The position numbers and the translations under genes were made by a program. Below, in pieces: positions 15,049 to 24,488 of a DNA stretch of 33,553 nucleotides. This DNA is from SAR86 cluster bacterium (GTDB taxonomy: Bacteria > Pseudomonadota > Gammaproteobacteria > Pseudomonadales > Pseudohongiellaceae). Positions within the stretch are counted from its first letter, which is position 1; each line of letters begins with the position of its first letter. The stretch covers positions 1-33,553 of the forward strand of contig NVVJ01000038.1 in assembly GCA_002402175.1 (NCBI GenBank), in the 5' to 3' direction. The notes under the pieces were generated by a model, which saw only the letters and a list, made by a program, of their open reading frames with translations, did not search any database and had not been told where the DNA came from.

Positions 15049-16724
15049 TGAATTTCTTTCATTCCTGCGCGATTGCGCCACAGTAGTCTTGGAATAAATA
15101 GCGCCGCTATAAATCCTAACATTGGAAGTAGTAGCTGCACTACAGACCATACAGCAATTAAATTTCGACTGCCGGATGACGACAGGGCAATGGCTTCTGT
15201 TGTAATAGTAGTAATTCTTCCTGCACCTAATAATTGAGTTGGCAGAAACAGACTAATACTAATTGCCATACCAATTGCTATAGCGGTAAGGGAGGGCGCT
15301 AGCAGTAAGGGAATGCGAATGCGCCAAAAAGATTTTGTGGAGCTAGCACCTAGTGTTGCTGCAATTTGTGACCAGCGTGGATCGAGATGTCGATACGCTT
15401 CAGACAGGGATAAGAATACATAGGGTAGTACAAAAAGTAGGTGTCCAAAAATAACCAGCGGTAAATTTGCCTGCAATTGTAGAGACTCGGCAAACACAAC
15501 AATGCCAAATAGAAAAACAACCTGAGGCACAAGTAGTGGTAGATAAAGGAGCCACATTGCCATGGACATTTTTAACCCACGGCGGCGTTCGTATTCAAGT
15601 GCCGATAGAACTAGTGCGATCGCCAGAGAGGTTGCGACTATTCCTATAATTAATGTGTTGGCTAGTGGTGTAGCTAATTCGGCTATTGATCCGGACCAAT
15701 GTCTTAACGTCCAGCTTGAAGGCAATAAATCAGGGAAGCGCCAGAAACCAGCGAACGAATTTAATACCAACGCCATAAGACTTCCCGCTGTGAGCAGTAA
15801 CACCGCGGGCATACCGAAACGGCCCGCGATAAAGCAGAGCGGTTCCAGTGTTGATCTATCACCTGTGTTGATCCAGATTTTCCAAAGCAGTGATGAAAAT
15901 TTCTCTAGCGCAATCCAGCAACCAATGGCGCTTAAACTAATACACAATTGTAGCAACGCTGCCGCCGCTGCCAGAAAACGATAGCTAAGGTCTGGGTCAT
16001 TAAACCAGTTCAAAATCATAACACTTAATGTAGGAGGTAGAGTCGGGCCAAGAATCAATGCCACGTCGACCGTGGCCGATGCAAATACGATTACCGCAAA
16101 TACAGGAAGTCGAACTAATGCGTATAAACCTGGTGCCACGGTTTTTAACCAGGCAATGGTAGGCCGGTAACCCAGCGAGCGAGCCATGGTCACGCGCTCT
16201 ACCGAGTTTGTTTGTGGCAGTGCTGCCATAGACATTAATAACAGAAAAGGAATTTCTTTTGCGATGAGACCAAGTAATAAAGACAATCCCCAGCCATCAT
16301 TTACAATTAGTAAATCAGGTGGCCTTTCCCATCCACTTAGTTCAGGAGAAATTAAACGGCTAAGTAGCCCCGAAGGTGCAATTAGAAATGCCAGGCCAAA
16401 TGCAGCGGCGGCGTGGGGGAGAGATAAAAGCGGAGATACCAGGCGCCGAATCCATTTGTCCAGGCGGCTACCGGAAGCGCTAGCAAGAAATAGAAACACC
16501 AGTGTTAGGGCAATCAACGGCGTAAGTAAACCTGCCATAAGGCTAATGCCAATGCTTTTTAGTAGTCCTGGTACCTCGAAGAGGTCTTGCCAGGGCGCTA
16601 GGGAAAAGCTCTCACTTCCCAGTGTTGGAAAATAACCGAACGCGGGCAAGCCGGCGATAAGAGTTCCTATCAGTACCGGTGCTGCTAGCAGGAAAATAAC
16701 CGCAAAAGAAATCCATCGAAGCAT
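15045..16724 (-). CDS. ynjC: ABC transporter permease YnjC (fused two-domain permease)
   Basis: This 559-aa protein contains two successive binding-protein-dependent permease domains, about 20-270 and 300-555, each with around six hydrophobic helices. EAA-type loops are visible near VERVTMARSLGYRPTIAWL and WSQIAATLGASSTKSFW, the places that contact the ATPase. Such fused permeases occur in ThiP and YnjC; the neighbouring YnjB-like binding protein decides for YnjC. Its ATG lies three bases after the ynjB stop, and its stop overlaps the ynjD start. The product sits in the inner membrane as a full import channel in one chain. Confidence 0.85.
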   Translation of the reverse strand: MLRWISFAVIFLLAAPVLIGTLIAGLPAFGYFPTLGSESFSLAPWQDLFEVPGLLKSIGISLMAGLLTPLIALTLVFLFLASASGSRLDKWIRRLVSPLLSLPHAAAAFGLAFLIAPSGLLSRLISPELSGWERPPDLLIVNDGWGLSLLLGLIAKEIPFLLLMSMAALPQTNSVERVTMARSLGYRPTIAWLKTVAPGLYALVRLPVFAVIVFASATVDVALILGPTLPPTLSVMILNWFNDPDLSYRFLAAAAALLQLCISLSAIGCWIALEKFSSLLWKIWINTGDRSTLEPLCFIAGRFGMPAVLLLTAGSLMALVLNSFAGFWRFPDLLPSSWTLRHWSGSIAELATPLANTLIIGIVATSLAIALVLSALEYERRRGLKMSMAMWLLYLPLLVPQVVFLFGIVVFAESLQLQANLPLVIFGHLLFVLPYVFLSLSEAYRHLDPRWSQIAATLGASSTKSFWRIRIPLLLAPSLTAIAIGMAISISLFLPTQLLGAGRITTITTEAIALSSSGSRNLIAVWSVVQLLLPMLGFIAALFIPRLLWRNRAGMKEIQ

Positions 16725-16727
16725 AAT

Positions 16728-17951
16728 TTATCGAGCGCCGTAGCGCTGAATCCACGCTCTTTCTAGAGCCGTTGTCCAGGATGGATGGGGCTCTAGAATT
16801 TTTCGATCCAGGTCCTCAGCTGATGCGGCGGCGAGGTTCTTTGCCGTGCCTAAAAACAATTGCTGAAATTCGCTGCTTAGCTTTTGCATCGACAAAACTG
16901 AAGTACTGCCCATATATTCTTGATTGCTACCACGAGCCTGAGCCTCGGCTGACAGCAGAAAATTCGAAACGACTATTGCCGCCGCTTTGTGCTGCGCATT
17001 GAAAGGAATAGCAAGAAAACTGACATTATCCAGTGTGCCACCATCAAGCACATAGCTTCTTACGCTCTCAGGTAATTCGCCATTTAGTATTCCCAGACTC
17101 GCTTCGTTGGGGTTAAATGAAAATGCCAATGAAGTTTCACCATCACCCATAAAGCGCCGTAAATCGGCAGAGCCTAAGGGAAAGTAGCGACCTGATCTCA
17201 GCAAATGTGGATGCAATGCATCAAGATATTTCCACAGTGGTGCAGTGACCAGGGCAAAATCGGATTCTTCAACGTGGCGGTACAAGGGCTCAGAAGATTG
17301 TGCCAATTCAAGAAGAGCCTGTTTTAAAAACGTACTACCAAGAAAAGAAGGTGGCCGTGGATAAGTGAATTCGCTTGGGTGATCTTGCGCCCACTGAAGT
17401 AACTCCTTGATTGAGCCGGGTGCATTCGTTACGACATCACTGTCGTAATAAAACACCAGTTGTGATCGCGTCCAGGGAGATTCAAATCCTTCTGTGGCAA
17501 TCGTAAAGTCTTCGCGCATTTCCGGGAATCGATCCGCATCGACCAGAGAAAAATTTGGTTGCACCTCGGCCCATGGTCCGTATAAAAGTGCATTCTGCTT
17601 TAGTGCCGAAAAGTTTTCCCCGTTGATCCAGAGCAAATCAATTGCACCACGCTCACTATTGCCGGCCTGTTTTTCTGCAATAATTCTCGAAACCGCCTGA
17701 GCTGTATCTGTAATTTTTACATGGCGAAGATCTATGTTGTAGAGTGTTTTTACCCGTTTGGACGCCCAGACAAGGTAGCGATTAATTCTTGTTTCGCCCC
17801 CCCAGGCATTAAAGTAGACAGTTTGACCGCTGGCTTGTTTTTCGAGTGTTTGCCAGTTTGATAAGTCGGGCTCAATTGCACCGCTGGTATTGCTTAGACA
17901 CAATCCAGATATGAATAAACACACACAAGCTATTTGTAAGTTTAATTTCAC
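16728..17951 (-). CDS. ynjB: ABC transporter substrate-binding protein YnjB
   Basis: This 407-aa periplasmic binding protein has a signal peptide (about 1-25, ending TSGA). It carries segments I know from E. coli YnjB: GQTVYFNAWGGETRINRYL, HVKITDTAQAVSRIIAEKQAG, DLLWINGENFSALKQNALLYGPWA, and TEGFESPWTRSQLVFYYDSD. The ligand of YnjB proteins is unknown; they lie near thiamine- and iron-binding proteins in structure. The start is GTG 17951, five bases after the radical SAM stop codon and without a clear Shine-Dalgarno site, so translation is probably coupled to that gene. It is followed by ynjC and ynjD. Confidence 0.85.
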   Translation of the reverse strand: MKLNLQIACVCLFISGLCLSNTSGAIEPDLSNWQTLEKQASGQTVYFNAWGGETRINRYLVWASKRVKTLYNIDLRHVKITDTAQAVSRIIAEKQAGNSERGAIDLLWINGENFSALKQNALLYGPWAEVQPNFSLVDADRFPEMREDFTIATEGFESPWTRSQLVFYYDSDVVTNAPGSIKELLQWAQDHPSEFTYPRPPSFLGSTFLKQALLELAQSSEPLYRHVEESDFALVTAPLWKYLDALHPHLLRSGRYFPLGSADLRRFMGDGETSLAFSFNPNEASLGILNGELPESVRSYVLDGGTLDNVSFLAIPFNAQHKAAAIVVSNFLLSAEAQARGSNQEYMGSTSVLSMQKLSSEFQQLFLGTAKNLAAASAEDLDRKILEPHPSWTTALERAWIQRYGAR

Positions 17952-17956
17952 GATGT

Positions 17957-19036
17957 TTAGCCATTACTGGCGAGAACGCCCAACCGTTGAGCTCGCCTCT
18001 CTCGCCGTTTGTCGTCCAGTACACTACCTAACACCTCTTCATGAAAGCGATCACAGCCGATGCAGAGATTGGCATAAGACTCGCCCTTGGGTGTCGTTGT
18101 TTTTGACGCCTCAATAAATTTTTCTTCATTCCAGTCATGACTTAAACCCATGCGTTCTGGTTGGCCGGCGTTTATCGCTTCGATGGCAGGTATTCCAGCC
18201 AGGCTGTCGAGAATTTCAAGTAGCGGTTCTTCGACCAGATTACCCAATGGATGTGCAGTCTTGATACAGCACGGGTAAACATCCCCTGTCGGGTCGATTG
18301 AAACTTCTGATCCTGCATATCCATGCTGCAGAAAATTTAATCCGCCTGACCAGGCATTGCAAAAATTATCATCCAACGTGGCATGAGAAAGACCATTCTT
18401 CCATGCGCGTCCTCTTGGCCATAATTTTCCTATCCATGTGTCTTCATTAGCACCAAACATACTAAATATCGGACCTTCTTCCAGAGCGCGTTCTTCGCGA
18501 TCTGCTGCCGGATCGGCCTGCATGACGCCCGCAGCTTCCAGCATTTGTGTAATACCTTGCGCGATAGCTTTCTTTTTATCGCCTTCCATACCAACGTGAA
18601 AGTCATCCATGCCAGACACAGAAATGGACCACACTCCCAGGCTGAGTAACTCACCAATTATTTTTGGTGTCAGCAGATCACCCGTGGTTTGAACCACGAC
18701 CTTTATGCCGCCGGTATTCTTGTATTTGTCGCGTAGCGCTTCAAGGACAGGATATAACACACGTTCTCGTACTGGATCGGTGAGAACGTCGCCGCCCGAA
18801 AGAATTATTTTGCCTGTTTTCTCAATAAAGGGCGCTTGACCAGCGCCCGGGTTTTCCACTGCCTCAAGGAACGTCATGGACTCAGGTAAGTTAGCAATGA
18901 TCCGAGGGAAATTATCTATCGCCTCGGTAACAACCGCCTCTAGTTCATCCCTGATATAAGGGCGAAAGCGATCTTCATAACAATGCTTACAACGTCGGTG
19001 ACAGTGCCAGCAAAGCACATAGTAAATCGATTCCAT
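17957..19036 (-). CDS. Radical SAM / SPASM-like protein in the ynjBCD operon
   Basis: This 359-aa protein has the radical SAM cluster motif right at its N-terminus: C12, C16 and C19 in WHCHRRCKHC (CX3CX2C). A GGE-type loop (ILSGGDVLTD) near residue 82 follows. Cysteines in the C-terminal third (VYPCCIK, then LCIGCDRF) look like a SPASM-type region for an auxiliary Fe-S cluster. Such enzymes often modify peptides or mature other enzymes; the substrate here is unknown. It is the first gene of a tightly packed operon with ynjB (5-base gap), ynjC and ynjD, which suggests that it acts on, or makes, the transported compound. AGAGAG lies upstream of its ATG. Confidence 0.8.
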   Translation of the reverse strand: MESIYYVLCWHCHRRCKHCYEDRFRPYIRDELEAVVTEAIDNFPRIIANLPESMTFLEAVENPGAGQAPFIEKTGKIILSGGDVLTDPVRERVLYPVLEALRDKYKNTGGIKVVVQTTGDLLTPKIIGELLSLGVWSISVSGMDDFHVGMEGDKKKAIAQGITQMLEAAGVMQADPAADREERALEEGPIFSMFGANEDTWIGKLWPRGRAWKNGLSHATLDDNFCNAWSGGLNFLQHGYAGSEVSIDPTGDVYPCCIKTAHPLGNLVEEPLLEILDSLAGIPAIEAINAGQPERMGLSHDWNEEKFIEASKTTTPKGESYANLCIGCDRFHEEVLGSVLDDKRRERRAQRLGVLASNG

Positions 19037-19256
19037 TAGCGGTTCTCTCTTGGCGGTTCTTTGAGGTGGTCTATGCTAGAGCTATTTTAGCAGGTTACCT
19101 AAGGCAGAGTAGACCCGACAGAGTCAATAATTAGTGCGCGGGATGCCGATCGAATTTCTCCAGCAGTTTGACCGGCAATTTCTCGACCAGCGGCTGGAGA
19201 TAGCACTTCCACAACTAGTGCCAGATTTACCAGGCAGGCCAATACATGGGCAGCTA

Positions 19257-21026
19257 CTAATTTAGCGCGTAAACAACAATCGCAGCACCTTCACGCGTCA
19301 ACGAGTGCACCGGGCTGTTTTCCTGCCCCAGAAAACCGGTGACAGTGCCAATCCATATATTTGTGTGTATGGTGGGCTGACCAATGACTACGGCAATATA
19401 TTGTTTTCCATCAACGCTATAGGTAATAGGGAACGATGCGGCGATATCTCCCATATCAGTTTGCCATAGTACATCGCCGTTGCGATCGTCGAAGGCCTTG
19501 AGCGACTGGTCCAGCGCGCCACCAAAAACCAGGCCACCGGCCGTTGCCAGCACAGCCGATGTCGGCGGAACTACTTCGCGAAAATCCCACGCTACCTGCC
19601 TTGTCTCAAGGTTTATAGCCTGAAGTCTGCCAAATTTCCCGTCGCTCTCTAGCGGTGGCGTTGGGGTAAGAGTCACGCCAGTGCTTAGCAGGCCGCCCTG
19701 GTCAGTTGTTGGCCCAGTGTCCATGCAAATTTCAGCAAGGGGCAGGTATAACATTTTGCTTTCAGGGTTGACCGCTGCCGACTGCCAGTTTCTGCCACCG
19801 TTGGAAAAAGGGCAGATTAAATGACCCTGCTCTGAGTTTGGTGTCGCGTTTGGGTGTAGAGTTTTTGCGCCTGTTATCGGGTCGATGGCGGTAACAACAT
19901 TTTGAATGCCCACATCTATAGAGAATAAATATTCGCCGGTCTGCGCGTCGAGGGCATCATACAGCGCCATTTTACCTGCAGTAACTATCACCCTGCGCGA
20001 AACGCCGTTCACTGGCAGATCTATAATCTGCCTTTCATATACCCAATCAAGATCCCACTGGTCATTTGCCATGTGCTGGTAGTACCAGACCAGCTCGCCA
20101 GTTTTTGGGCGTAGCGCAATAGTTGCATTGGTATAAAGAGCATCGTTAGTGACGCCAGGAATATCCACCGGCTTTAACAGGGGGCCGGTATCATAAGTAG
20201 GTGCAGTGCCGAAATAGATCAGATCCAGAGCAGGCTCGTAGCTTCCAGGTACCCAAACCGATCCACCGCTGCGCTCTGCTAGGGGAAGATTGTTCCAGGT
20301 GTTGCCGCCGGGACCATCAGGCCTGGCCACGGTATGAAAACGCCACAGCTCTTCTCCGCTGTTGATGTCCAGCCCCACAATAAACCCACCTTCTGGAATC
20401 ATCGTGGCGGTGACGCCCTGAATTACAATGCCGTTCGCAATCAGGGGAGCACCTCTTAACGCATAGGGAATAAGGTCGGTGGCGTTAGCGCTGATTTCGT
20501 GATCCCACAGAACAGCACCTGATTTACTGTTGAGTGCAACAACATGTAAGTCCTGAGTTGGTATTAAAACCTTTTCGCCATGTAAGGCTATGCCAATTCT
20601 GGCGCTGGGGGTCGCGTTTGATTCATGTTTGTAGGTCCATAATTCATTGCCAGAGCGTGCGTCCAGCGCCAACACCGTATCTTCAGTACTGGCGAGAAAC
20701 ATGACGCCATCATGTACTAACGGAGTAGCCATATTCGGCCCCGGTGCCAGCTCTGTACGCCAGGCCAGGCTCAGTTGACTCACATTTTGTCTGTTCACCT
20801 GGTCCAATGGGCTGAAGCCCTGACTGTCATAGGTTCGTCGCCAGAGCAGCCAGTCTTTATCAGCCGGGCTACGTAGCATGGCATCTGAAACTGGACTTAA
20901 GTTTGCTAACAAGGCTGCATCAGACTGGCTTGATGAGCTGTCGGGTTGAGCAAGAGCAGCGGATTGCCATAAACAAACAAGCAACGATAAAGTCAGTAGA
21001 AGTGTTGGCCGTTTAGAATCAAACAT
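19257..21026 (-). CDS. Exported PQQ-type beta-propeller protein, divergent
   Basis: This 589-aa protein has a signal peptide (about 1-26, ending AALA) and an eight-bladed quinoprotein propeller with repeated LDARSGNELWTY-type tryptophan docking motifs. A DLD pair at 325-327 (NDQWDLDW) matches the catalytic/metal Asp pair of PQQ alcohol dehydrogenases. The vicinal disulfide is missing, and the Asn metal ligand position reads GTAPTYDT instead of GTGNP. It may therefore use another cofactor geometry or be non-catalytic. ATG 21026 is chosen because AAGGGGGT lies eight bases upstream; a GTG nine bases earlier overlaps that site. No cytochrome gene is attached, unlike the dehydrogenase at 25982. 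Confidence 0.75.
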   Translation of the reverse strand: MFDSKRPTLLLTLSLLVCLWQSAALAQPDSSSSQSDAALLANLSPVSDAMLRSPADKDWLLWRRTYDSQGFSPLDQVNRQNVSQLSLAWRTELAPGPNMATPLVHDGVMFLASTEDTVLALDARSGNELWTYKHESNATPSARIGIALHGEKVLIPTQDLHVVALNSKSGAVLWDHEISANATDLIPYALRGAPLIANGIVIQGVTATMIPEGGFIVGLDINSGEELWRFHTVARPDGPGGNTWNNLPLAERSGGSVWVPGSYEPALDLIYFGTAPTYDTGPLLKPVDIPGVTNDALYTNATIALRPKTGELVWYYQHMANDQWDLDWVYERQIIDLPVNGVSRRVIVTAGKMALYDALDAQTGEYLFSIDVGIQNVVTAIDPITGAKTLHPNATPNSEQGHLICPFSNGGRNWQSAAVNPESKMLYLPLAEICMDTGPTTDQGGLLSTGVTLTPTPPLESDGKFGRLQAINLETRQVAWDFREVVPPTSAVLATAGGLVFGGALDQSLKAFDDRNGDVLWQTDMGDIAASFPITYSVDGKQYIAVVIGQPTIHTNIWIGTVTGFLGQENSPVHSLTREGAAIVVYALN

Positions 21027-21171
21027 AAGTTTCACCCCCTTAGTGAATCATTTATAAAAAGAATCTGTAGTCGATAGTGAAGCCTAATCTTAAATCATGA
21101 CTCTAGCTTGGCGTATTCCGTGACTGGCGCATAATTCATGGTGTTTGACGAAATCCTCGAAAGGCAAGGCC

Positions 21172-21684
21172 TTACAGCTTTCGCCAGGTGAGTGTGCCAG
21201 TAATGCGGCCTTGGTCATTCTTCAGAGACAGCTTTAAAAAACCATCGGTGAATTCAAAATAGCGAATATTCTCCCCGCCAACCCATTGAGGCACCATCGG
21301 CGAGCCTTCAACGTGATGAATTACAATGCTGTTTTCAAGGTCGTAGCTAACCTTGCCCCAATACGCAAAGCCGCCGCTTAGTCGTTCTGAAGACTGGGCA
21401 TTTCGTTCAGGCAGGTCACGAGGCATGCCAATACCAGCCATATTGCCACGTGTATCATAGCTAAGCCGCCCACTATAATTCATATCAATTTCACCGCCAG
21501 CTTCCGGGTATTGCATATAGCTGACGAGTTCATAATCACCAATAAATTTTTGCTTAATGCTATCCAGTGATTCGACCGCGTTGGCTGATGAGTGCGTTGA
21601 TAGAGTCATAAACAGAGCCATAGAAATTAGAAAAGATGTGATAGTTACGCGCAGAATTTGGTGCGTGCAGGTCGATGTATTCAT
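21172..21684 (-). CDS. Exported lipocalin-like protein
   Basis: This 170-aa protein begins with a long hydrophobic signal (about 1-36, ending HSSANA). The body has the pattern of the lipocalin-like domain found in small bacterial proteins: FIGDYELVSYMQYPEAGGE, GRLSYDTRGNMAGIGMPRD, YWGKVSYDLENSIVIHHVEGS, YFEFTDGFLKLSLKN and a final GRITGTLTWRKL. It probably binds a small hydrophobic ligand in the periplasm, but no ligand is known. GAGG precedes its ATG. It lies 146 bases upstream of the PQQ-type gene on the same strand and may be transcribed with it. Confidence 0.7.
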   Translation of the reverse strand: MNTSTCTHQILRVTITSFLISMALFMTLSTHSSANAVESLDSIKQKFIGDYELVSYMQYPEAGGEIDMNYSGRLSYDTRGNMAGIGMPRDLPERNAQSSERLSGGFAYWGKVSYDLENSIVIHHVEGSPMVPQWVGGENIRYFEFTDGFLKLSLKNDQGRITGTLTWRKL

Positions 21685-21927
21685 AGAATGCCTCGATGTA
21701 ATTGTTCAGAGTAAGTCATTCAGTTCATTTCTGATAAATTCAGATTAGAAGCAGAGCATAAAAGCACTGCGTTCCTATGTCCATTAAAGCCCGCCCGTTT
21801 GCGAGGGAATCTACTCTTACATTGTTCTTGTCTTTTGCTGTATAACAAAAGTGTTGTATAACAGAGATTCTCTGAGCTTTGAAAAACAACAATATATAGC
21901 TCAGTATTTTTTCGTTGAGGAACTGAT

Positions 21928-22983
21928 ATGTCAAATACAATCAAATCGACTTTTTTACGTGGATTCGTCTTAATAGCCTTGCTGCTTACGGGCATTCAGG
22001 CCATGGCTCAGGCCTTGCCAAACCCTTATCGTGCAGTAGACACCTGGGCAAAACTACCCAACGGCCGCACCATGGGCGCGGTAGGTGGCGTTACCATGGA
22101 TCCAGACGGACGCCACGTATGGGCAGTAATTCGCTGTGACACTATAGCGCCCGGCCGTTTCGGCGATGAATGTTTAGATTCAGACCTTGATCCGATTTTG
22201 AAGTTCGATCCAGACGGCAATGTAGTAGAAAGCTTTGGTGGCGGCATGTTCATCTGGCCACACGGCATAGCCACCGATTCAGAAGGTAATGTGTGGGTAA
22301 CCGATGCGGTATCCGAAGCTCGCCAACCCGATGGAGACCCACGAGGACATCAGGTCGTTAAATTTAGCCCAAGCGGCGAAGTATTAATGGTATTAGGAAC
22401 GCCGGGTGAAGCAGGTAATGACGAACATCACTTTAACGCCCCAGCTGATGTAGCCATTGCGGACAACGGCGATATATTTATTGCCGATGGCCATGCGAAC
22501 ACAACTAACAATCGCGTAGTAAAATTTACTAGCGATGGCACTTACATAAAATCCTGGGGAAAAACCGGATACGCACCGGGTGAATTTAGAACCTTGCATG
22601 CAATTGCAATTGATTCACGTGGAAGGATATTTGTAGGTGATCGTTCCAATAACCGAATTCAAATATTCGACCAGGAAGGCGAGTTCATTTCTCAATGGAC
22701 GCAGTTCGGACGACCTAGTGGCATATTCTTTGATGAACATGACAATATATTTGTAGCCGACTCAGAGTCAGATGACGTGCAAAACCCTGGCTGGGAAATG
22801 GGCATAAGAATTGGCGATGCATTATCTGGCTGGATAGACTATTTCATTTTACTGCCAACCGGTGACCCAAGAAGCACCGCGGGTAACGGTGCTGAATTTG
22901 TCGCCGTCGACCGAGATGGAAACATGTACGGCGGCGAGCCAAGTACACAAAAGCTTCAGAAATATGTGCGGGTCAGGCATTAG
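21928..22983 (+). CDS. Exported NHL beta-propeller, PAL-like, third zinc ligand lost
   Basis: This 351-aa protein has a signal peptide (about 1-28, ending AMAQA). Its NHL blades read very much like the lyase domain of peptidylglycine amidating enzymes: FIWPHGIATDSEGNVWVTDA, HQVVKFSPSGEV, GNDEHHFNAPADVAIADNG, DIFIADGHANTTNNRVVKF, LHAIAIDSRG. Two of the three PAL zinc histidines are present (H112, H224). The third site reads AEFVAVDRDGNMYGGE, with no histidine. It may therefore bind metal differently or be a sensor. It is a paralogue of the 5081-6202 propeller. AGG lies before the ATG. Its stop codon overlaps the convergent matB stop by three bases, so the two transcripts must meet. Confidence 0.75.
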   Translation: MSNTIKSTFLRGFVLIALLLTGIQAMAQALPNPYRAVDTWAKLPNGRTMGAVGGVTMDPDGRHVWAVIRCDTIAPGRFGDECLDSDLDPILKFDPDGNVVESFGGGMFIWPHGIATDSEGNVWVTDAVSEARQPDGDPRGHQVVKFSPSGEVLMVLGTPGEAGNDEHHFNAPADVAIADNGDIFIADGHANTTNNRVVKFTSDGTYIKSWGKTGYAPGEFRTLHAIAIDSRGRIFVGDRSNNRIQIFDQEGEFISQWTQFGRPSGIFFDEHDNIFVADSESDDVQNPGWEMGIRIGDALSGWIDYFILLPTGDPRSTAGNGAEFVAVDRDGNMYGGEPSTQKLQKYVRVRH

Positions 22984-24458
22984 GGTTTTAAATCCGACTT
23001 CGTTACTTTACCCATAGCATTTCTGGGTAGCGCATCAATAATTTTGATCTCTTTGGGGATTTTATACGAAGACATTTTGCCTTTACACCAGGATTTCAGG
23101 TCTGCGTATTCCATGCTTGCGCCCGGCTTGAGTCCGATGAAGGCCATGACCGATTCGCCCCAGGTTTCATCTTCGACACCTATCACCGCACATTCGGCGA
23201 TGTCGTCGTGGGTGAGCAATGTGCCCTCGATTTCCAGCGCTGAAAGTTTGTAACCACCAGACTTGATAATATCAATCGATGATCGGCCCATGATTCGATA
23301 GTAGCCGTCTTCAAGTACCGCAACATCGCCAGTGCAGAACCAGCTGTCGTGAAAACTCTCGATAGTGGCTTTTTCGTTATCCCAGTATTCAAGAAAAAGA
23401 TTATCGCCCTTGATTCGAATTTCACCGGGTGTGTTCTCTTCGGTAATTAGCTTGTTATCTTCGTCAAAGAGTTGCACTTCAACGCCGGGAAGCGCCTGGC
23501 CTACATGGCCTGCTCTTCGCTCGCCGCTGTACGGGTTGGAAAGCCCCATGCCAATTTCTGTCATGCCATAGCGTTCCAGTAATACTTGTCCGGTTAGTCC
23601 CTGCCATTGTTCAAACAATTTTACCGGGCAGGCGGCGGAACCTGAAATATTCAGGCGCATTGGTCTAAATCCATCGCAAATTTTCTTCACTTCGGCTTCG
23701 TCAATGGTGTCGAAATACTGAATCAGTTTCACATAAATAGTTGGCACCGCCATAAAGACGTTATAAGTACCTGCCGCAATTTCGGCTGTAATTTTTGGAA
23801 TATCAAATTTGGCAAATAGATGCACAGTCGCACCAGCCCATAAACCACAGCTCAGTATATTAATAATGCCGTGTATGTGATGCACCGGTAAAAATAGCGG
23901 AATTGTATCTTCTTCGCTCCAGCACCAGGCTTCGACCAATGTAGTGATCTGGGCGGAAATGGTTTTGTGTGTACTCACTACGCCTTTGGGTTTATTAGTT
24001 GTGCCGCTGGTAAACAGCATCATGCCTCGGCGATTTTCATCAATGACTGGCAGGTCGCCAGCTTCTTCAGCCATTACATCTTCAACCGAAAGTAATTCGA
24101 TATTCATGCTGGCACAGAGTTCTCGCAGCGAGTCCTGATATTTTCCATTGGCAATCATTCGAGTGACGCTGGCGCACGAAAGATAATGATCCAGCTCTGC
24201 AACGGCGGACGACACATTCAACGGCACGGCAATGCCGCCTGCTCTCCATACACCATGCATTGTGGTGACATAATCTAAACTTGCCGGCATAAAAAAGGCA
24301 ATGCGTTCTTCTTTCAAATCCTGTTTGCCATTGAGTAAGCCGCTGGCGAATTTATCAATGCGTTGATTTACGTCTGCATAAGTGTGTGACGCGTCACCTT
24401 CAACCAGAGCGATTTTATTATTGTTGTTATTTAATTGCGGAAAACTGTTTTCTGACAT
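22980..24458 (-). CDS. matB: Malonyl-CoA synthetase-like acyl-CoA ligase MatB
   Basis: This 492-aa adenylate-forming enzyme has the P-loop motif LFTSGTTNKPKG at 148-159, LPVHHIHGIINIL, the acyl-binding region YGMTEIGMGLSNP, the WFCTGDVA hinge with GRSSIDIIKSGGYKLSALEIE, and the catalytic Lys K484 in PRNAMGKVTK. The PVHHIHG and MTEIGM segments are typical of malonyl-CoA synthetase (MatB/ACSF3) rather than acetyl-CoA synthetase. It would join malonate to CoA with ATP in the cytoplasm. It is the last gene of an operon behind madL and madM, which strongly supports malonate as substrate. It is not fused to, or beside, a malonyl-CoA decarboxylase in this window. Confidence 0.85.
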   Translation of the reverse strand: MSENSFPQLNNNNNKIALVEGDASHTYADVNQRIDKFASGLLNGKQDLKEERIAFFMPASLDYVTTMHGVWRAGGIAVPLNVSSAVAELDHYLSCASVTRMIANGKYQDSLRELCASMNIELLSVEDVMAEEAGDLPVIDENRRGMMLFTSGTTNKPKGVVSTHKTISAQITTLVEAWCWSEEDTIPLFLPVHHIHGIINILSCGLWAGATVHLFAKFDIPKITAEIAAGTYNVFMAVPTIYVKLIQYFDTIDEAEVKKICDGFRPMRLNISGSAACPVKLFEQWQGLTGQVLLERYGMTEIGMGLSNPYSGERRAGHVGQALPGVEVQLFDEDNKLITEENTPGEIRIKGDNLFLEYWDNEKATIESFHDSWFCTGDVAVLEDGYYRIMGRSSIDIIKSGGYKLSALEIEGTLLTHDDIAECAVIGVEDETWGESVMAFIGLKPGASMEYADLKSWCKGKMSSYKIPKEIKIIDALPRNAMGKVTKSDLKP

Positions 24459-24488
24459 TTGGCTTAATCCAGTGTGTAGCTACTTGTT

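Noticed and set aside
19088..19260. A 57-codon open frame on the minus strand between the PQQ-type gene and the radical SAM gene, with gene-like composition.
   Set aside because: It has only TTG/GTG starts without a ribosome site and overlaps the end of the PQQ-type gene; no family is recognised. It could be a remnant, but support is too weak.
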